From NCBI RefSeq assembly GCF_014651015.1, contig NZ_BMWB01000002.1:124001-188000 (forward strand): a stretch of 64,000 nt of DNA. Reading direction: 5' to 3'. Below, piece by piece: positions 37,456-46,591 of the stretch (position 1 is the stretch's first letter; every line of letters starts with the position of its first letter). The DNA comes from Streptomyces xantholiticus. GTDB taxonomy: Bacteria > Actinomycetota > Actinomycetes > Streptomycetales > Streptomycetaceae. A program made the position numbers and the translations under genes. The notes beneath the pieces were generated by a model. It was not told where the DNA came from. It searched no databases and saw only the letters and a list, made by a program, of their open reading frames with translations.

Positions 37456-38453
37456 CGGGCGTGCTCGAACTCGTACTCCTCCACCTCGGCCAGATACCGC
37501 GCGCGGCGCTCCTCGTCGTCGTCCAGGAACGACGCCAGGAACGAGTTGCGGGCCAGCTCCCGCAGCTGCTCGTCGCCCAGCCCGAGCGCCTCGTGCACCG
37601 CGTGGAAGGTGTCGCCGACGTAGCCACCGAAGTACGCCGGGTCGTCTGAGTTCACCGTGCACATCAGACCGGCAGCCATCATCCGCGCCAGCGGATGGTC
37701 CTCCAGCACGTCGACCGCGCGAAGCCGTACGTTCGACAGTGGACACAGCGTCAGCGGGATCCGCTCACGCGCCAGCCGCGCCACCAGCTCCGCGTCCTCC
37801 ATGCAGCGCAGCCCGTGGTCGATGCGCTCCACGCCGAGGACGTCCAGTGCCTCCCTGATGTACGCCGGCGGCCCCTCCTCGCCGGCGTGCGCGACCTTGC
37901 GCAGGCCGAGGGCGGCGGCCGCCTCGTACACCTCACGGAACTTCGACGGCGGATGACCGGCCTCGGCGGAGTCCAGGCCCACGCCGGTGATCCGGTGCAG
38001 ATACGGCTTCGCCGCCTCCAGCGTGGCGAGCGCCGACCCGGCCGGCTGGTCCCGCAGAAAACACATGATCAGCCGGGTGGAGACGCCGTACCGCTCCTCC
38101 GCCCGGTCGAGCGAACGCGCCAGCCCCTCCACGACCGTGCCGATCGGGACGCCCCGCGCGGTGTGCGCCTGCGGGTCGAAGAAGATCTCCGCGTGCCGTA
38201 CCCCCTGCGCGGCGGCGCGCTCCAGATAGCCGTCGACCAGGTCCGCGAAGTCCTCCTCGGTGCGCAGCACCGTCATCAGCCCGTAGTACAGGTCGAGAAA
38301 GGACTGCAGATCCTTGAACAGATAGGCATGGCGCAGGGCGTCGGCGTCCGCGAACGGCAGCTCGACGCCGTTGCGCCCGGCGAGAGCGAAGGCGAGCTCG
38401 GGCTCCAAGGTGCCTTCGATGTGAAGGTGGAGCTCTGCCTTGGGGAGGGGCAT
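37452..38453 (-). CDS. Adenine/adenosine deaminase
   Basis: A zinc hydrolase of the adenosine deaminase family, 333 residues, acting in purine salvage. Metal and catalytic motifs are KAELHLHIEGTLEPE at residue 5, KVAHAGEEG near 190, GVERIDHGLRC, and VNSDDPAYFGGY near 275. HLHIEGTLEPE and NSDDPAYFGGY resemble adenine deaminases more than classical adenosine deaminases (which usually read LHVHLDG and STDDP). A role on aminodeoxyfutalosine in menaquinone synthesis is another option for this family in streptomycetes. ATG 38453, after AGGA, is preferred over GTG 38459. Confidence 0.88.
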   Translation of the reverse strand: MPLPKAELHLHIEGTLEPELAFALAGRNGVELPFADADALRHAYLFKDLQSFLDLYYGLMTVLRTEEDFADLVDGYLERAAAQGVRHAEIFFDPQAHTARGVPIGTVVEGLARSLDRAEERYGVSTRLIMCFLRDQPAGSALATLEAAKPYLHRITGVGLDSAEAGHPPSKFREVYEAAAALGLRKVAHAGEEGPPAYIREALDVLGVERIDHGLRCMEDAELVARLARERIPLTLCPLSNVRLRAVDVLEDHPLARMMAAGLMCTVNSDDPAYFGGYVGDTFHAVHEALGLGDEQLRELARNSFLASFLDDDEERRARYLAEVEEYEFEHAR

Positions 38454-38493
38454 GATCACATCCTAGGCCGGGCAGCACCTCCGGGTCCGAGCC

Positions 38494-39405
38494 TCAGGAC
38501 CGCTTCGGCACGGGAATGCGCGACAGGTCCCTGGCGACGGTCACCTCACCGTCGAACCCGGCGGCCGCCCTGGCCTGCCGCTCGAACTCGGCCGCAGCAT
38601 CGGTGTAGCGCTGCGAGAAGTGCGTCAGCACGAGGTGGCGCACGCCCGCCTCCTGCGCCACCCTGCCGGCCTGGCCGGCCGTCAGATGACCGTGCTCGAC
38701 GGCCAGTTGTCCGTCCTCGTCGAGGAACGTCGACTCGATGACCAGCATGTCGCAGCCCTCGGCCAGTGTGTACACGCCGTCGCAGAGCCGGGTGTCCATC
38801 ACGAACGCGAACCGCTGCCCTCGGCGGACCTCGCTCACCTCGTCCAGTGTGACCCCGTCCAGCACGCCGTCACGCTGGATCCGGCCCACGTCCGGGCCCT
38901 TGATGCCGTGCGCAGCAAGCCGCTCCGCCAGCATCCGGCGGCCGTCCGGCTCGACGAGTCGGTAGCCGTACGACTCGACGGGGTGCGACAGCTTGTGCGC
39001 GTGCAGGGTGTAGCCGGCCGTGCTCGCGACGACGCCGTCTGCCGAGACCGGAACCTCTTTGAGCTTCACCGTCTCCCGGTACGCCGTCGCGTACCGCAGC
39101 CGGTCGAAGAAACGCTGCCCGCTCTTCGGGTAGTGCGCGGACACCGGGTGCGGGACCTGGTCCAGATTGATCCGCTGGATCACCCCCGCGACACCGAGGG
39201 AGTGGTCACCGTGGAAGTGCGTGACACAGATCCGGTTGATGTCGTGCGCGGTCACACCGGCACGCAGCATCTGGCGCTGCGTGCCCTCCCCCGGGTCGAA
39301 GAGCAGGCCCTCACCGTCCCAGCGCAGCAGATAGCCGTTGTGGTTGCGGTGCCGGGTCGGAACCTGGCTGGCGGTGCCCAGCACCACGAGTTCACGTACG
39401 GACAA
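38494..39405 (-). CDS. rnz: Ribonuclease Z
   Basis: A tRNA 3'-processing endonuclease of the metallo-beta-lactamase fold. The 303-residue protein has [20 protein letters not shown], the zinc motif [16 protein letters not shown] near residue 62, the central [34 protein letters not shown] and a late [11 protein letters not shown]. The likely start is a TTG at 39405 ([10 protein letters not shown]), with GGAAG about 10 nt upstream; longer frames overlap the HIT gene. It follows the HIT gene by 16 bp. Confidence 0.93.
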   Translation of the reverse strand: MSVRELVVLGTASQVPTRHRNHNGYLLRWDGEGLLFDPGEGTQRQMLRAGVTAHDINRICVTHFHGDHSLGVAGVIQRINLDQVPHPVSAHYPKSGQRFFDRLRYATAYRETVKLKEVPVSADGVVASTAGYTLHAHKLSHPVESYGYRLVEPDGRRMLAERLAAHGIKGPDVGRIQRDGVLDGVTLDEVSEVRRGQRFAFVMDTRLCDGVYTLAEGCDMLVIESTFLDEDGQLAVEHGHLTAGQAGRVAQEAGVRHLVLTHFSQRYTDAAAEFERQARAAAGFDGEVTVARDLSRIPVPKRS

Positions 39406-39421
39406 GGCGCGTTGCTTCCGT

Positions 39422-39781
39422 CTATCCGGGGGGCCACTCGAGGCCGCGGCCTCCGAGGACGTGCGCGTGCGCGTGGAAGACGGTCTGGCCGGCGCCCGAA
39501 CCGGTGTTGAGGACGATGCGATAGCCGCTCTCGGCCGTCTTGTCGTCCGCCGCGACCTCACCGGCCTCGCGGAGCATGTCGGCGGCCAACTGCGGGGCGC
39601 CGGCGGCGAGGGCGGCGGCGTCCGCGTAGTGCGCCTTGGGGATGACGAGGACGTGGGTGGGCGCCTGGGGGTTTATGTCGCGGAACGCGAGGGTCGTCTC
39701 CGTCTCGCGTACGACGGTGGCGGGCACCTCCCCGGCAACGATCTTGCAGAACAGGCAGTCCGCCTGCGGTTCTCCGGCCAT
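39422..39781 (-). CDS. HIT family nucleotide-binding hydrolase
   Basis: A 119-residue Hint-branch hydrolase of nucleoside phosphoramidates. Features are [37 protein letters not shown], and the histidine triad [12 protein letters not shown] near residue 104. A cysteine pair CLFC suggests the zinc-containing bacterial form. It lies upstream of rnz with a 16-bp gap. Start at ATG 39781 ([11 protein letters not shown]). Confidence 0.93.
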   Translation of the reverse strand: MAGEPQADCLFCKIVAGEVPATVVRETETTLAFRDINPQAPTHVLVIPKAHYADAAALAAGAPQLAADMLREAGEVAADDKTAESGYRIVLNTGSGAGQTVFHAHAHVLGGRGLEWPPG

Positions 39782-40183
39782 TCGGGAAAGCCTCCTCGCG
39801 CTGCGATCACTTCCGCCCCGCATGCTATCGGGCCCTTCGGGGCCGGGGACGTGGTGCGGCCGTGGCGGGGCGGACCGGGCCGCTGCGCGCGGCTGTTTCC
39901 CCGCCCCGCGGTACCGAACGCGGCTCCGCCGCGTGACGGCAGGCCCAGGACCCCGTACCGCGCTTCGCGGTGTCCTCGGTCTCCCTGCGGCGCCGCCGCG
40001 GTCGGAGTTCGGGTACCCCCGCATCACCAGGCGTAGGGGGAGGGCGGGGGACGTCTCCCCGCCCCGGCCATGTCCCCGGAGCGGTACCAGGACGCAGCAC
40101 GGACCGACCGGGCCCCGCCCGGAAACGCGGCGCCCGGACCGGGCCACGCCCAAGAACCTGCCCCGGGCCGGCGAAGCGCAGCA
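39782..40183. repeat. Non-coding island with small hairpins
   Basis: This 402-bp stretch between the tricorn stop and the HIT start shows no supported gene. It holds hairpins ACGCGGC-TCC-GCCGCGT (39918-39934) and ACCGCG-CTT-CGCGGT (39957-39971). The latter leads into CGCGGTGTCC (39966-39975), the 10-mer shared with the islands near 19525 and 46440. Runs of GGGGGAGGGCGGGGG near 40035 add low complexity. Confidence 0.6.
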
Positions 40184-43100
40184 CTACGGCAGCGACGGCG
40201 GCTGCTTCGGTGGGGTTTCCGCGAGGGAGGACAGCGCGAGGCGGATCGCCTCGTCCAGTTGGGGGTCGCGCCCCGCCGCCTGGTCCTGTGGTGTCGCGAC
40301 GACCTCGACGTCCGGGTCGACGCCCCGGTTCTCCACGTCCCAGCCGTAGCCCTCCAGCCAGAAGGCGTACTTCGGCTGGGTGACCAGCGTGCCGTCCACC
40401 AGGGAGTAGCGGCTGTCGATGCCGACCACGCCGCCCCACGTGCGCGTGCCGACGACGGGCCCGATACCGAGGGCCTTGATCGCCGCGTTGACGATGTCGC
40501 CGTCGGAGCCGGAGAACTCGTTGGCGACGGCGACGACCGGGCCGCGCGGCGCGTCCAGCGGGTAGCTGGACGGCTGCATGCCGCGCGGCAGGTCCCAGCC
40601 GACGATGCGGCGGGCCAGTTTCTCGACGACGAGCTGGGACGTGTGTCCGCCGCGGTTCTCGCGTACGTCGACGACGAGCCCGTCCTTCGCCACCTCGACC
40701 CGCAGGTCGCGGTGGATCTGCGCCCAGCCGGGCGCCTGCATGTCGGGGACGTGCAGATAGCCGAGACGGCCGCCGGACTTCTCGTGGACGTAGGCGCGCC
40801 GGTCGGCGACCCACGCGTGGTAGCGGAGGGGTTCCTCGTCGGCGAGGGGGACGACGACGGCGTGCCGTGGATCGCCGCCGCCGGTCGGGGAGACGGTCAG
40901 TTCGACGGGTTTGCCGGCTGCCCCTACGAGCAGCGGCCCCGGGCCCCTGACGGGGTCGACGGGCCGGCCGTCCACGGCGAGCAGCGTGTCGCCGGCGCGC
41001 AGGGCCACGCCGGGCGCGGCGAGCGGCGAGTGCGCGTGGGGGTCGGAGGTCTCGGACGGCAGGATGCGGTCGATACGCCATGTGCCGTCGTCCGTACGGG
41101 AGATGTCCGCGCCGAGGAGGCCCTGCCGGGTGGACGCGTCACCGTGGCCGCCGTGCGGCATGACGTACGCGTGCGAGGTGCCCAGCTCTCCCTGGACCTC
41201 CCACAGGAGGTCCACGAGGTCGTCGTGGGTCGCGACCCGGTCGAGGACGGGCCGGTAGCGATCGAGGACGCCCTCCCAGTCGACGCCGCCGAGGTCGGGC
41301 AGCCAGAAGTGGTCGCGCATGAGGCGCCCGGCCTCGTCGTACATCTGCCGCCATTCGGCAGCGGGTTCGACGGTGCGACGCACCCGGGACAGATCGACGG
41401 TGACGCTCGCACCGCCGTCGCCGTCGCTGTCGTCGTGGGAGACCTCGCGGTCACTGGGGACGACCCTGAGCTTGCCGCCGGTGAACAGCAGGACCCGCTT
41501 GCCGTCGCCGCTGACGCGGAAGTACGAGGCGTCGGAGGAGAGTTCCTCGACGCGCTGCTGCCCGAGGTCGTACCGCTCCAGGGTGGTCCTCGGCTCCGGG
41601 TCGTCGGGGGTGGCGCGGGTGGCGCCGAGGACGCCGCGCAGCGGGTGGCGCAGCCACAGCAGGCCGTCCTTGGCGGCGCGCAGCGTGGAGTAGCTGGCGG
41701 CCTCGACCGGGAACGGCACTATGCGGTCGGCGAGTCCGTCGAGGTCGATGCGGGTGACGGGCTCGGCGCTGTCGTCCTGGTCCTGCGCGTTGTCCTTGTC
41801 GGAGTCGAAGGCCCTGCCGTGGCGCTGCGGCCCGAACGGCGAGGGTGTGGTGGCCGCCAGGGTGATCAGGTGCGGCCGGCAGCCGCCGACGAAGGCCAGG
41901 TCGAAGACGTGCGCGTCGTAGACGGGGTCGAAGGCACGCTCGGAGAGGAAGGCGAGGTGTTTGCCGTCGAGGGTGAAGGCCGGCTGGAAATCGGCGAAGC
42001 GCAGCTGCGTCGCCTCGGAGACGGTCAGGTCACCTGTGTTGGCGAGTTTGATCTGCCGCAGCGGACTGGGGCCGGGGTGCGACCAGGCGAGCCAGGCCGA
42101 GTCGGGGGAGAAGACGAGCCCGTCGGCGTCACCGTGCTCGCTGCGGTCGACCTCGCGCACCTCGCCGGTCTCACGCTCGACGAGCAGCACCCGGCCGTCG
42201 TGCGAGGCGACGGCGGCGCGGCTGCCGTCGGGGGCGACGGCCAGGCTCAGCACGCGACCGAGCCGGCCGGCGGCGAGCCTGCGCGGCGTGGCGCCGGCGG
42301 CGGTGCCGGTGGCGGGCGCGAACTCGAGCGCGTCGTCGCCCTCCGCGTCGGTCACCCAGACCACGTGCTGCTCGCCGTCGGCGCTGAACGTGCGCGGCAT
42401 CCTGGCGCGTACGCCGGGCTCGACGGCGAGCGAACGGGCGGGCCCTTCACGGTGGGTGACCCAGTGGATGCCGCCGCGGATCTCGACGGCGCTGCCGCGG
42501 CCGGTGTGGTCCGGGGCGGCGGCGCCGAGGTGGTCGGCGGCGTCGATCGGGCGGGGCTGCAGATCGGTGCGCTGGCCGCCGAGCCGGATGTCCAGCCGGC
42601 GCGGTTCGGCGCCGTCCAGGTTGTCGAGGAGCCACAGCTCGCCGGCGCTCGCGTAGGCGACCCGGGTGCCGTCGGTCGCGGCGTGGCGGGCGTAGAAGCC
42701 GTCGAGACCGGTGTGGCGGCGCAGGTCGGAGCCGTCGGGCAGGGACGAGTACAGGGCGCCGACACCCTCGTGGTCGGAGAGGAACGCGACGCGGCCGCCC
42801 GCCCAGAGCGGATACTCGATGTTCCCGTCGATGTCCTCGTGGAGGCGTACGAACTCCCCCTCGTCCTCCCGGTCGATCCACAACTTGCCCGCCGTGCCGC
42901 CGCGGTAGCGCTTCCAGGCGGCGGCCTCGCGGCCCATGGTGGCCGACAGCAGCAGCGTGTGCTTGCCGTACGCGACGTGGCCGACCGGCCCGTACGGGAG
43001 CCGGGCGGCGGGGCCGCCGTCGAGCGGCACCGCGTGCGCCCAACTGCGGCGCAGGGACGCCTGCCCCTGGGTGGAAAGCGCAAGTACGCGGCCGTCCGGA

Positions 43101-43387
43101 GTCCAGCCCCGTACCGAGGTCCGGTAACTGCCCCAGTGGGTGAGCCGGTCCGACGGGCCGCCGTCGACGGGAGCGACGTGCACCTCCGGCGGGCCGTCCC
43201 GGTACGAGGACCAGGCGATGTGGGTGCCGTCGGGGGAGATCCGGGGATGGTTCACGGGCATGTTGTCGGCGCTCACGCGCCACGCCCGGCCGCCGTCGAG
43301 CGGCGCCACCCAGACGTCGTCCTCGGCGGTGAAGGCGATCAGATCACCGTGCAGATGCGGATACCGGAGGTAGGCAGGGTGCGTCAC
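40184..43387 (-). CDS. Tricorn protease homologue
   Basis: A 1067-residue self-assembling serine protease that trims peptides released by the proteasome. Two N-terminal beta-propellers (about residues 1-310 and 330-670) are recognisable from repeats such as ISPDGTHIAWSSYRDG and FSPDSAWLAWSHPG. An acidic segment, FDSDKDNAQDQDDSAE, lies near 525. The catalytic half has the His motif GTSHAYVMPHGG near 736, a PDZ domain with LRAGDTLLAVDGRPV, and the nucleophile Ser in NEFSGSDGD near 958; their spacing of about 220 residues fits archaeal tricorn. The start at 43387 opens the first blade. It stands alone on the minus strand. Confidence 0.95.
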   Translation of the reverse strand: MTHPAYLRYPHLHGDLIAFTAEDDVWVAPLDGGRAWRVSADNMPVNHPRISPDGTHIAWSSYRDGPPEVHVAPVDGGPSDRLTHWGSYRTSVRGWTPDGRVLALSTQGQASLRRSWAHAVPLDGGPAARLPYGPVGHVAYGKHTLLLSATMGREAAAWKRYRGGTAGKLWIDREDEGEFVRLHEDIDGNIEYPLWAGGRVAFLSDHEGVGALYSSLPDGSDLRRHTGLDGFYARHAATDGTRVAYASAGELWLLDNLDGAEPRRLDIRLGGQRTDLQPRPIDAADHLGAAAPDHTGRGSAVEIRGGIHWVTHREGPARSLAVEPGVRARMPRTFSADGEQHVVWVTDAEGDDALEFAPATGTAAGATPRRLAAGRLGRVLSLAVAPDGSRAAVASHDGRVLLVERETGEVREVDRSEHGDADGLVFSPDSAWLAWSHPGPSPLRQIKLANTGDLTVSEATQLRFADFQPAFTLDGKHLAFLSERAFDPVYDAHVFDLAFVGGCRPHLITLAATTPSPFGPQRHGRAFDSDKDNAQDQDDSAEPVTRIDLDGLADRIVPFPVEAASYSTLRAAKDGLLWLRHPLRGVLGATRATPDDPEPRTTLERYDLGQQRVEELSSDASYFRVSGDGKRVLLFTGGKLRVVPSDREVSHDDSDGDGGASVTVDLSRVRRTVEPAAEWRQMYDEAGRLMRDHFWLPDLGGVDWEGVLDRYRPVLDRVATHDDLVDLLWEVQGELGTSHAYVMPHGGHGDASTRQGLLGADISRTDDGTWRIDRILPSETSDPHAHSPLAAPGVALRAGDTLLAVDGRPVDPVRGPGPLLVGAAGKPVELTVSPTGGGDPRHAVVVPLADEEPLRYHAWVADRRAYVHEKSGGRLGYLHVPDMQAPGWAQIHRDLRVEVAKDGLVVDVRENRGGHTSQLVVEKLARRIVGWDLPRGMQPSSYPLDAPRGPVVAVANEFSGSDGDIVNAAIKALGIGPVVGTRTWGGVVGIDSRYSLVDGTLVTQPKYAFWLEGYGWDVENRGVDPDVEVVATPQDQAAGRDPQLDEAIRLALSSLAETPPKQPPSLP

Positions 43388-43432
43388 ACTGTCACCCTAG
43401 GCAGGCAGGAGACCCGGGGCGAGGGTTTTGGA

Positions 43433-43942
43433 TCACTTGGCCGGAACAGCGGTGACGGTTTCCGTCACGGTGACGGTGACCGTGGGCTGCGGACGCCCGG
43501 GATCGGCGGGGGTCGTGCTCGGTGCGGCGGAGCAGTCTCCCAGCATCGTCGCCTGAAACACGATCTTCTTCTCGATCCTGGCGGTCAGGTTCCCGCGGAC
43601 GCACTTCCCCGCCAGTTCCTCCGTCACCTCCCCGGTGACGGTGATGTCCTGACCGGCACGGGTCTCCCCCTGACAGTCCACGGTGGCCCGGGTCGCAGCG
43701 GACGGTGACGCCGAGCGGCTTCCCGTCGCCGCGCCGCCGTCGGCCTTGGCGGTGCAGCTGAGCCATGCGACGTCGAACCTCAGTCGCTCGAGGGTGCTGG
43801 TCGCGGTCCGGTCAGTGGTGAAGGCCACGGCGGCGGAGTTGAGGCCGCCGGCGGTGGGTTCGCAGGCAGCCAGGGCGCCGACTGCCGCTGCTGCGGCGGC
43901 GGTTGCGGCGAGGGCGCGCCGCGCTCTTGTCCGGGCGGGCAT
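43433..43942 (-). CDS. Putative lipoprotein, function unknown
   Basis: A 169-residue precursor with a lipoprotein signal (RRALAATAAAAAAVGALAAC, lipobox LAAC near residue 27). The mature part has four further cysteines (in LSCTAKA, VDCQGET, GKCVRGN and GDCSAAP), which may form two disulphides. A threonine/proline-rich end is TVTVTVTETVTAVPAK. It is upstream of tricorn with 45 bp between, so co-transcription is possible. No named family was recognised. Confidence 0.75.
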   Translation of the reverse strand: MPARTRARRALAATAAAAAAVGALAACEPTAGGLNSAAVAFTTDRTATSTLERLRFDVAWLSCTAKADGGAATGSRSASPSAATRATVDCQGETRAGQDITVTGEVTEELAGKCVRGNLTARIEKKIVFQATMLGDCSAAPSTTPADPGRPQPTVTVTVTETVTAVPAK

Positions 43943-44015
43943 GAGGCCAGAGTGCCAGCAACGGCCCGCGCGGAAAAGAGTGGTTGTGGCCAGGTCCGGC
44001 CCGTACGGTCGCGCC

Positions 44016-44408
44016 ATGGCCAAGAACCTCGAACGTGTGCGCCGACTGGTGCGACGGGGAGACCGCCTACATCCGGTCCGTACGGCATCGGCACCCTCGC
44101 GGGGCAAAGGCCCCCGAGTGCCGCACGACGCTGTCCCTTCGACGCGAAGGCACCCAGGAGGGGCCGGCGATCACCTTTCGGGAGAGCCCTGGCCGGCTCC
44201 TCTCCGAGGGCTACTGGGAGTCGGGCGCGGTCGCCTCGCACGGCGCCTGGCTCAATCTTCGCGAACCGGGCATGGCAAGGCGGTCGTTGGACGCCGCGGC
44301 CGGCGGGCTGCTGCCGGCCCGTGCGGGGCACTACGGAGGTCGGAGGTCGACGGGTGGCCGCTGTTCGGCACGGTGACGGCCCCCGTCCCGGGTGGTCCCG
44401 CGGAGTGA
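44016..44408 (+). pseudogene. Frameshifted relic of a small plus-strand gene
   Basis: ATG 44016 opens MAKNLERV in one frame. Protein-like text then continues in another frame: CADWCDGETAYIRSV, RTTLSLRREGTQEGPAITF, LLSEGYWESGAVASHGAWLN, RRSLDAAAGGLLPARAG. It returns to the first frame for SEVDGWPLFGTVTAPVPGG and a stop at 44408. Third-position GC in the middle frame is high, as in real genes. Two compensating shifts are the simplest explanation. No family recognised. It could be a sequencing artefact. Confidence 0.4.
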
Positions 44409-44428
44409 GGTCCGCTCCGGGGCCCGGG

Positions 44429-45172
44429 TCAGGACCAGCGTCCGGTGCGGCCCAGCAGAAGCGCGGCCGCCGCCGTGCCGGCCGTGGAGGTGCGCAGGAC
44501 GGTACGGCCCAGCCGGTACGGCTTCGCGCCCGCCTGCGCGAACACGGCCAGTTCCTCCGGGGACACACCACCCTCGGGACCGACCACCAGCACGATCGAG
44601 CCCTCCGCCGGAAGCTCCGCGGTCGCGAGCGGCTGCGCGCCCTCCTCGTGGAGCACCGCCGCGAAGTCGGCCGCGGCCAGAAGCTCCGCCACCTGCTTGG
44701 TGGTGGCGCTCTCCGCGACCTCGGGCAAACGCAGCCGGCGTGACTGCTTGCCCGCCTCGCGGGCCGTCGCCCGCCACTTGGCCAGCGACTTGGCCCCGCG
44801 CTCACCCCTCCACTGGGTGATGCAGCGCGCTGCGGCCCACGGTACGACGGCGTCCACACCGGTCTCCGTCATGGTCTCCACGGCGAGTTCACCGCGGTCG
44901 CCCTTCGGGAGGGCCTGTACGACGGTGATGCGGGGCGCCGGCTCCGGCTCCTCGGGGCACTCGCGCACCCCGACCACCAGGCGGTCCTTGCCCTCGGTGG
45001 ACAGGACCTCCCCCGAGGCCCCCCGGCCGTGGCCGTCCGTGAGGACGATCTCCTCACCGGGCTGGAGTCTGCGCACGGAGACCGCGTGCCGCCCCTCGGG
45101 CCCGTCGAGGGTGACGGACGCGCCCGGTGCGACACCTTCGAGCGACTCGACCAGAAAGACAGGAGCGGTCAT
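44429..45172 (-). CDS. rsmE: 16S rRNA m3U1498 methyltransferase
   Basis: Methylates U1498 of 16S rRNA with S-adenosylmethionine. The 247-residue SPOUT enzyme has an N-terminal PUA-like part (GRHAVSVRRLQPGEEIVLTD), then ITVVQALPKGDRGELAVETM, ARCITQWRGERGAKSLAKW with the family's AREAGKQSRR, and the knot motif IVLVVGPEGGVSPEELAVF, LGRTVLRTSTAG. Its ATG (45172) shares one base with the upstream gene's TGA, so it is coupled to the nitronate monooxygenase-like gene. Confidence 0.95.
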   Translation of the reverse strand: MTAPVFLVESLEGVAPGASVTLDGPEGRHAVSVRRLQPGEEIVLTDGHGRGASGEVLSTEGKDRLVVGVRECPEEPEPAPRITVVQALPKGDRGELAVETMTETGVDAVVPWAAARCITQWRGERGAKSLAKWRATAREAGKQSRRLRLPEVAESATTKQVAELLAAADFAAVLHEEGAQPLATAELPAEGSIVLVVGPEGGVSPEELAVFAQAGAKPYRLGRTVLRTSTAGTAAAALLLGRTGRWS

Positions 45173-46245
45173 CACACACCACCGCCGTGCGCGAACGCGG
45201 CGCGTGCCGAGTCGACCTCCGCGGCAAGCACCCCCACCAGCTGGGCGGCGGGCATCTCACGCACCAGCCGGTGCCCCTGGCCGGCCCACAGTGCCATGCC
45301 CTGGGCGTCGCCCGCCTTCGCCGCGGCCTTGCGCAGACCGCTCGTCAGATGGTGCACATCGGGGTACGCGGCCGGCGCGTACGGCCCGTGCTCCCGCATG
45401 AACCGGTTGACCAGGCCCCGCGCGGGCCGCCCGGAGAAGGCGCGGGTCAGTTCGGTGCGGACGAACAGGGGATTCGTCATCGCCTGCTTGTGCAGAGCGT
45501 GCGCGCCCGACTCGGGGCACACCAGGAACGCCGTGCCGAGCTGCGCGGCGCTCGCGCCGGCCACCAGGGCGGCGGCGACCTGGCTGCCGCGCATCAGGCC
45601 GCCGGCGGCGATCATGGGCAACTCCACGGTCCCCCGCACCAGTTCGAGAAGCGTGAACAGGCCGTAGCCGGAGCCGTCGGCCGCGGGGTCGTCCCGGTGC
45701 GTGCCCTGGTGGCCGCCGGCCTCGATGCCCTGCACACACACGGCGTCCGCACCGGCCCACTGGGCGGCCTGCGCCTCCTCCGGCGTGGTCACGGTCACGA
45801 TCGTGAACGTGCCCGCCCTGGTGAAGGACTCCAGCACATTGCGGGTCGGGCAGCCGAAGGTGAACGAGACCACCGGCACCGGGTCGTCGAGCAGTATCGC
45901 CAGCTTCGCCTCGTAGCCGTCGTCCCGTCCGCTGTCCGGGTCGCCGAGCGGCGTCTCGTACCAGGTCGACTCACCGGCCAGCTGATCCCGGTAGACGCCC
46001 ACCGCGGCGGGGTCGGCGGTGCCGGGCTGCGGCATGAACAGGTTGACGCCGAAGGGGGCGGCGGTGAGTCCGCGGACCTGGTTGATCTCCTGGTACATCC
46101 CGTCCGCCGTCTTGTACCCGGCGGCGAGGAAACCCAGCCCGCCGGTCTCGGACACGGCCGCCGCCAGGTGGGGGCAGGAAGCGCCGCCGGCCATGGGGGC
46201 CTGCACGATCGGGTGACGGCAGAGATCGGTCAGCGGGGAGAACAT
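45172..46245 (-). CDS. Nitronate monooxygenase-like flavoprotein
   Basis: A 357-residue FMN-dependent barrel enzyme of the NMO/2-nitropropane dioxygenase family, expected to oxidise nitronates in the cytoplasm. Motifs are HPIVQAPMAGGASCPHLAAA at residue 11, GFLAAGYKTADGM, VCVQGIEAGGHQGTHRDD (catalytic-base His region) near 180, and IAAGGLMRGSQVAAAL with ASAAQLGTAFLVCPES for phosphate binding. ATG 46245 is taken over 46344, which runs into the repeat island. It is coupled to rsmE and sits between dnaJ and rsmE, which are neighbours in many relatives. Confidence 0.92.
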   Translation of the reverse strand: MFSPLTDLCRHPIVQAPMAGGASCPHLAAAVSETGGLGFLAAGYKTADGMYQEINQVRGLTAAPFGVNLFMPQPGTADPAAVGVYRDQLAGESTWYETPLGDPDSGRDDGYEAKLAILLDDPVPVVSFTFGCPTRNVLESFTRAGTFTIVTVTTPEEAQAAQWAGADAVCVQGIEAGGHQGTHRDDPAADGSGYGLFTLLELVRGTVELPMIAAGGLMRGSQVAAALVAGASAAQLGTAFLVCPESGAHALHKQAMTNPLFVRTELTRAFSGRPARGLVNRFMREHGPYAPAAYPDVHHLTSGLRKAAAKAGDAQGMALWAGQGHRLVREMPAAQLVGVLAAEVDSARAAFAHGGGV

Positions 46246-46591
46246 GCAGGCATCGTGCCATGTCGCTGCGGCGGGGCCGAATCCCCCGTTCCGGGGTGGA
46301 GGCATGGCCGCTGCGCGGAGCGCTTTCCCCACCCCGCCCTCCACTCACGCCTGGCGGCGTGGGTGGTACTCCCATCCCGCTGCACCCCCGTGCGGCCGCC
46401 GTGTCGGAGGCGCCCCGGGCCCCCGGACGTCGCTCCGCGCGGTGTCCTCGAACGCCGCCGCGGGTACGGGGGCGAGCCCCGAGAACACCCCGCGGAGCGC
46501 GGTCGAGGGCCCAGCAGCCTCCCCCCACGCCTGGCGGCGTGGGGGGAGGCTGCTGGGTAGGCAACACGCCGGCCGCAGGCGCACCCGCGGG
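46246..46591. repeat. Non-coding island with a large hairpin and repeated core
   Basis: No gene is supported in these 346 bp. CACGCCTGGCGGCGTG occurs twice, as the tip of a 22-bp hairpin (46510-46557) and of a smaller 11-bp one (46341-46366). CGCGGTGTCC (46438-46447) is shared with two other islands. Such intergenic hairpin repeats are common in Streptomyces. Confidence 0.65.
46510..46557 (-). terminator. 22-bp perfect hairpin downstream of dnaJ
   Basis: Arms at 46510-46531 and 46536-46557 are exact complements around a TGGC loop, 35 bp past the dnaJ stop. It would end the hrcA-dnaJ transcript. No T run follows on the minus strand. Confidence 0.75.

Noticed and set aside
40070..43708. A 1212-codon plus-strand open frame
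   Set aside because: It lies opposite the tricorn protease gene and encodes low-complexity Val/Gly/Asp/Arg-rich text without domains.
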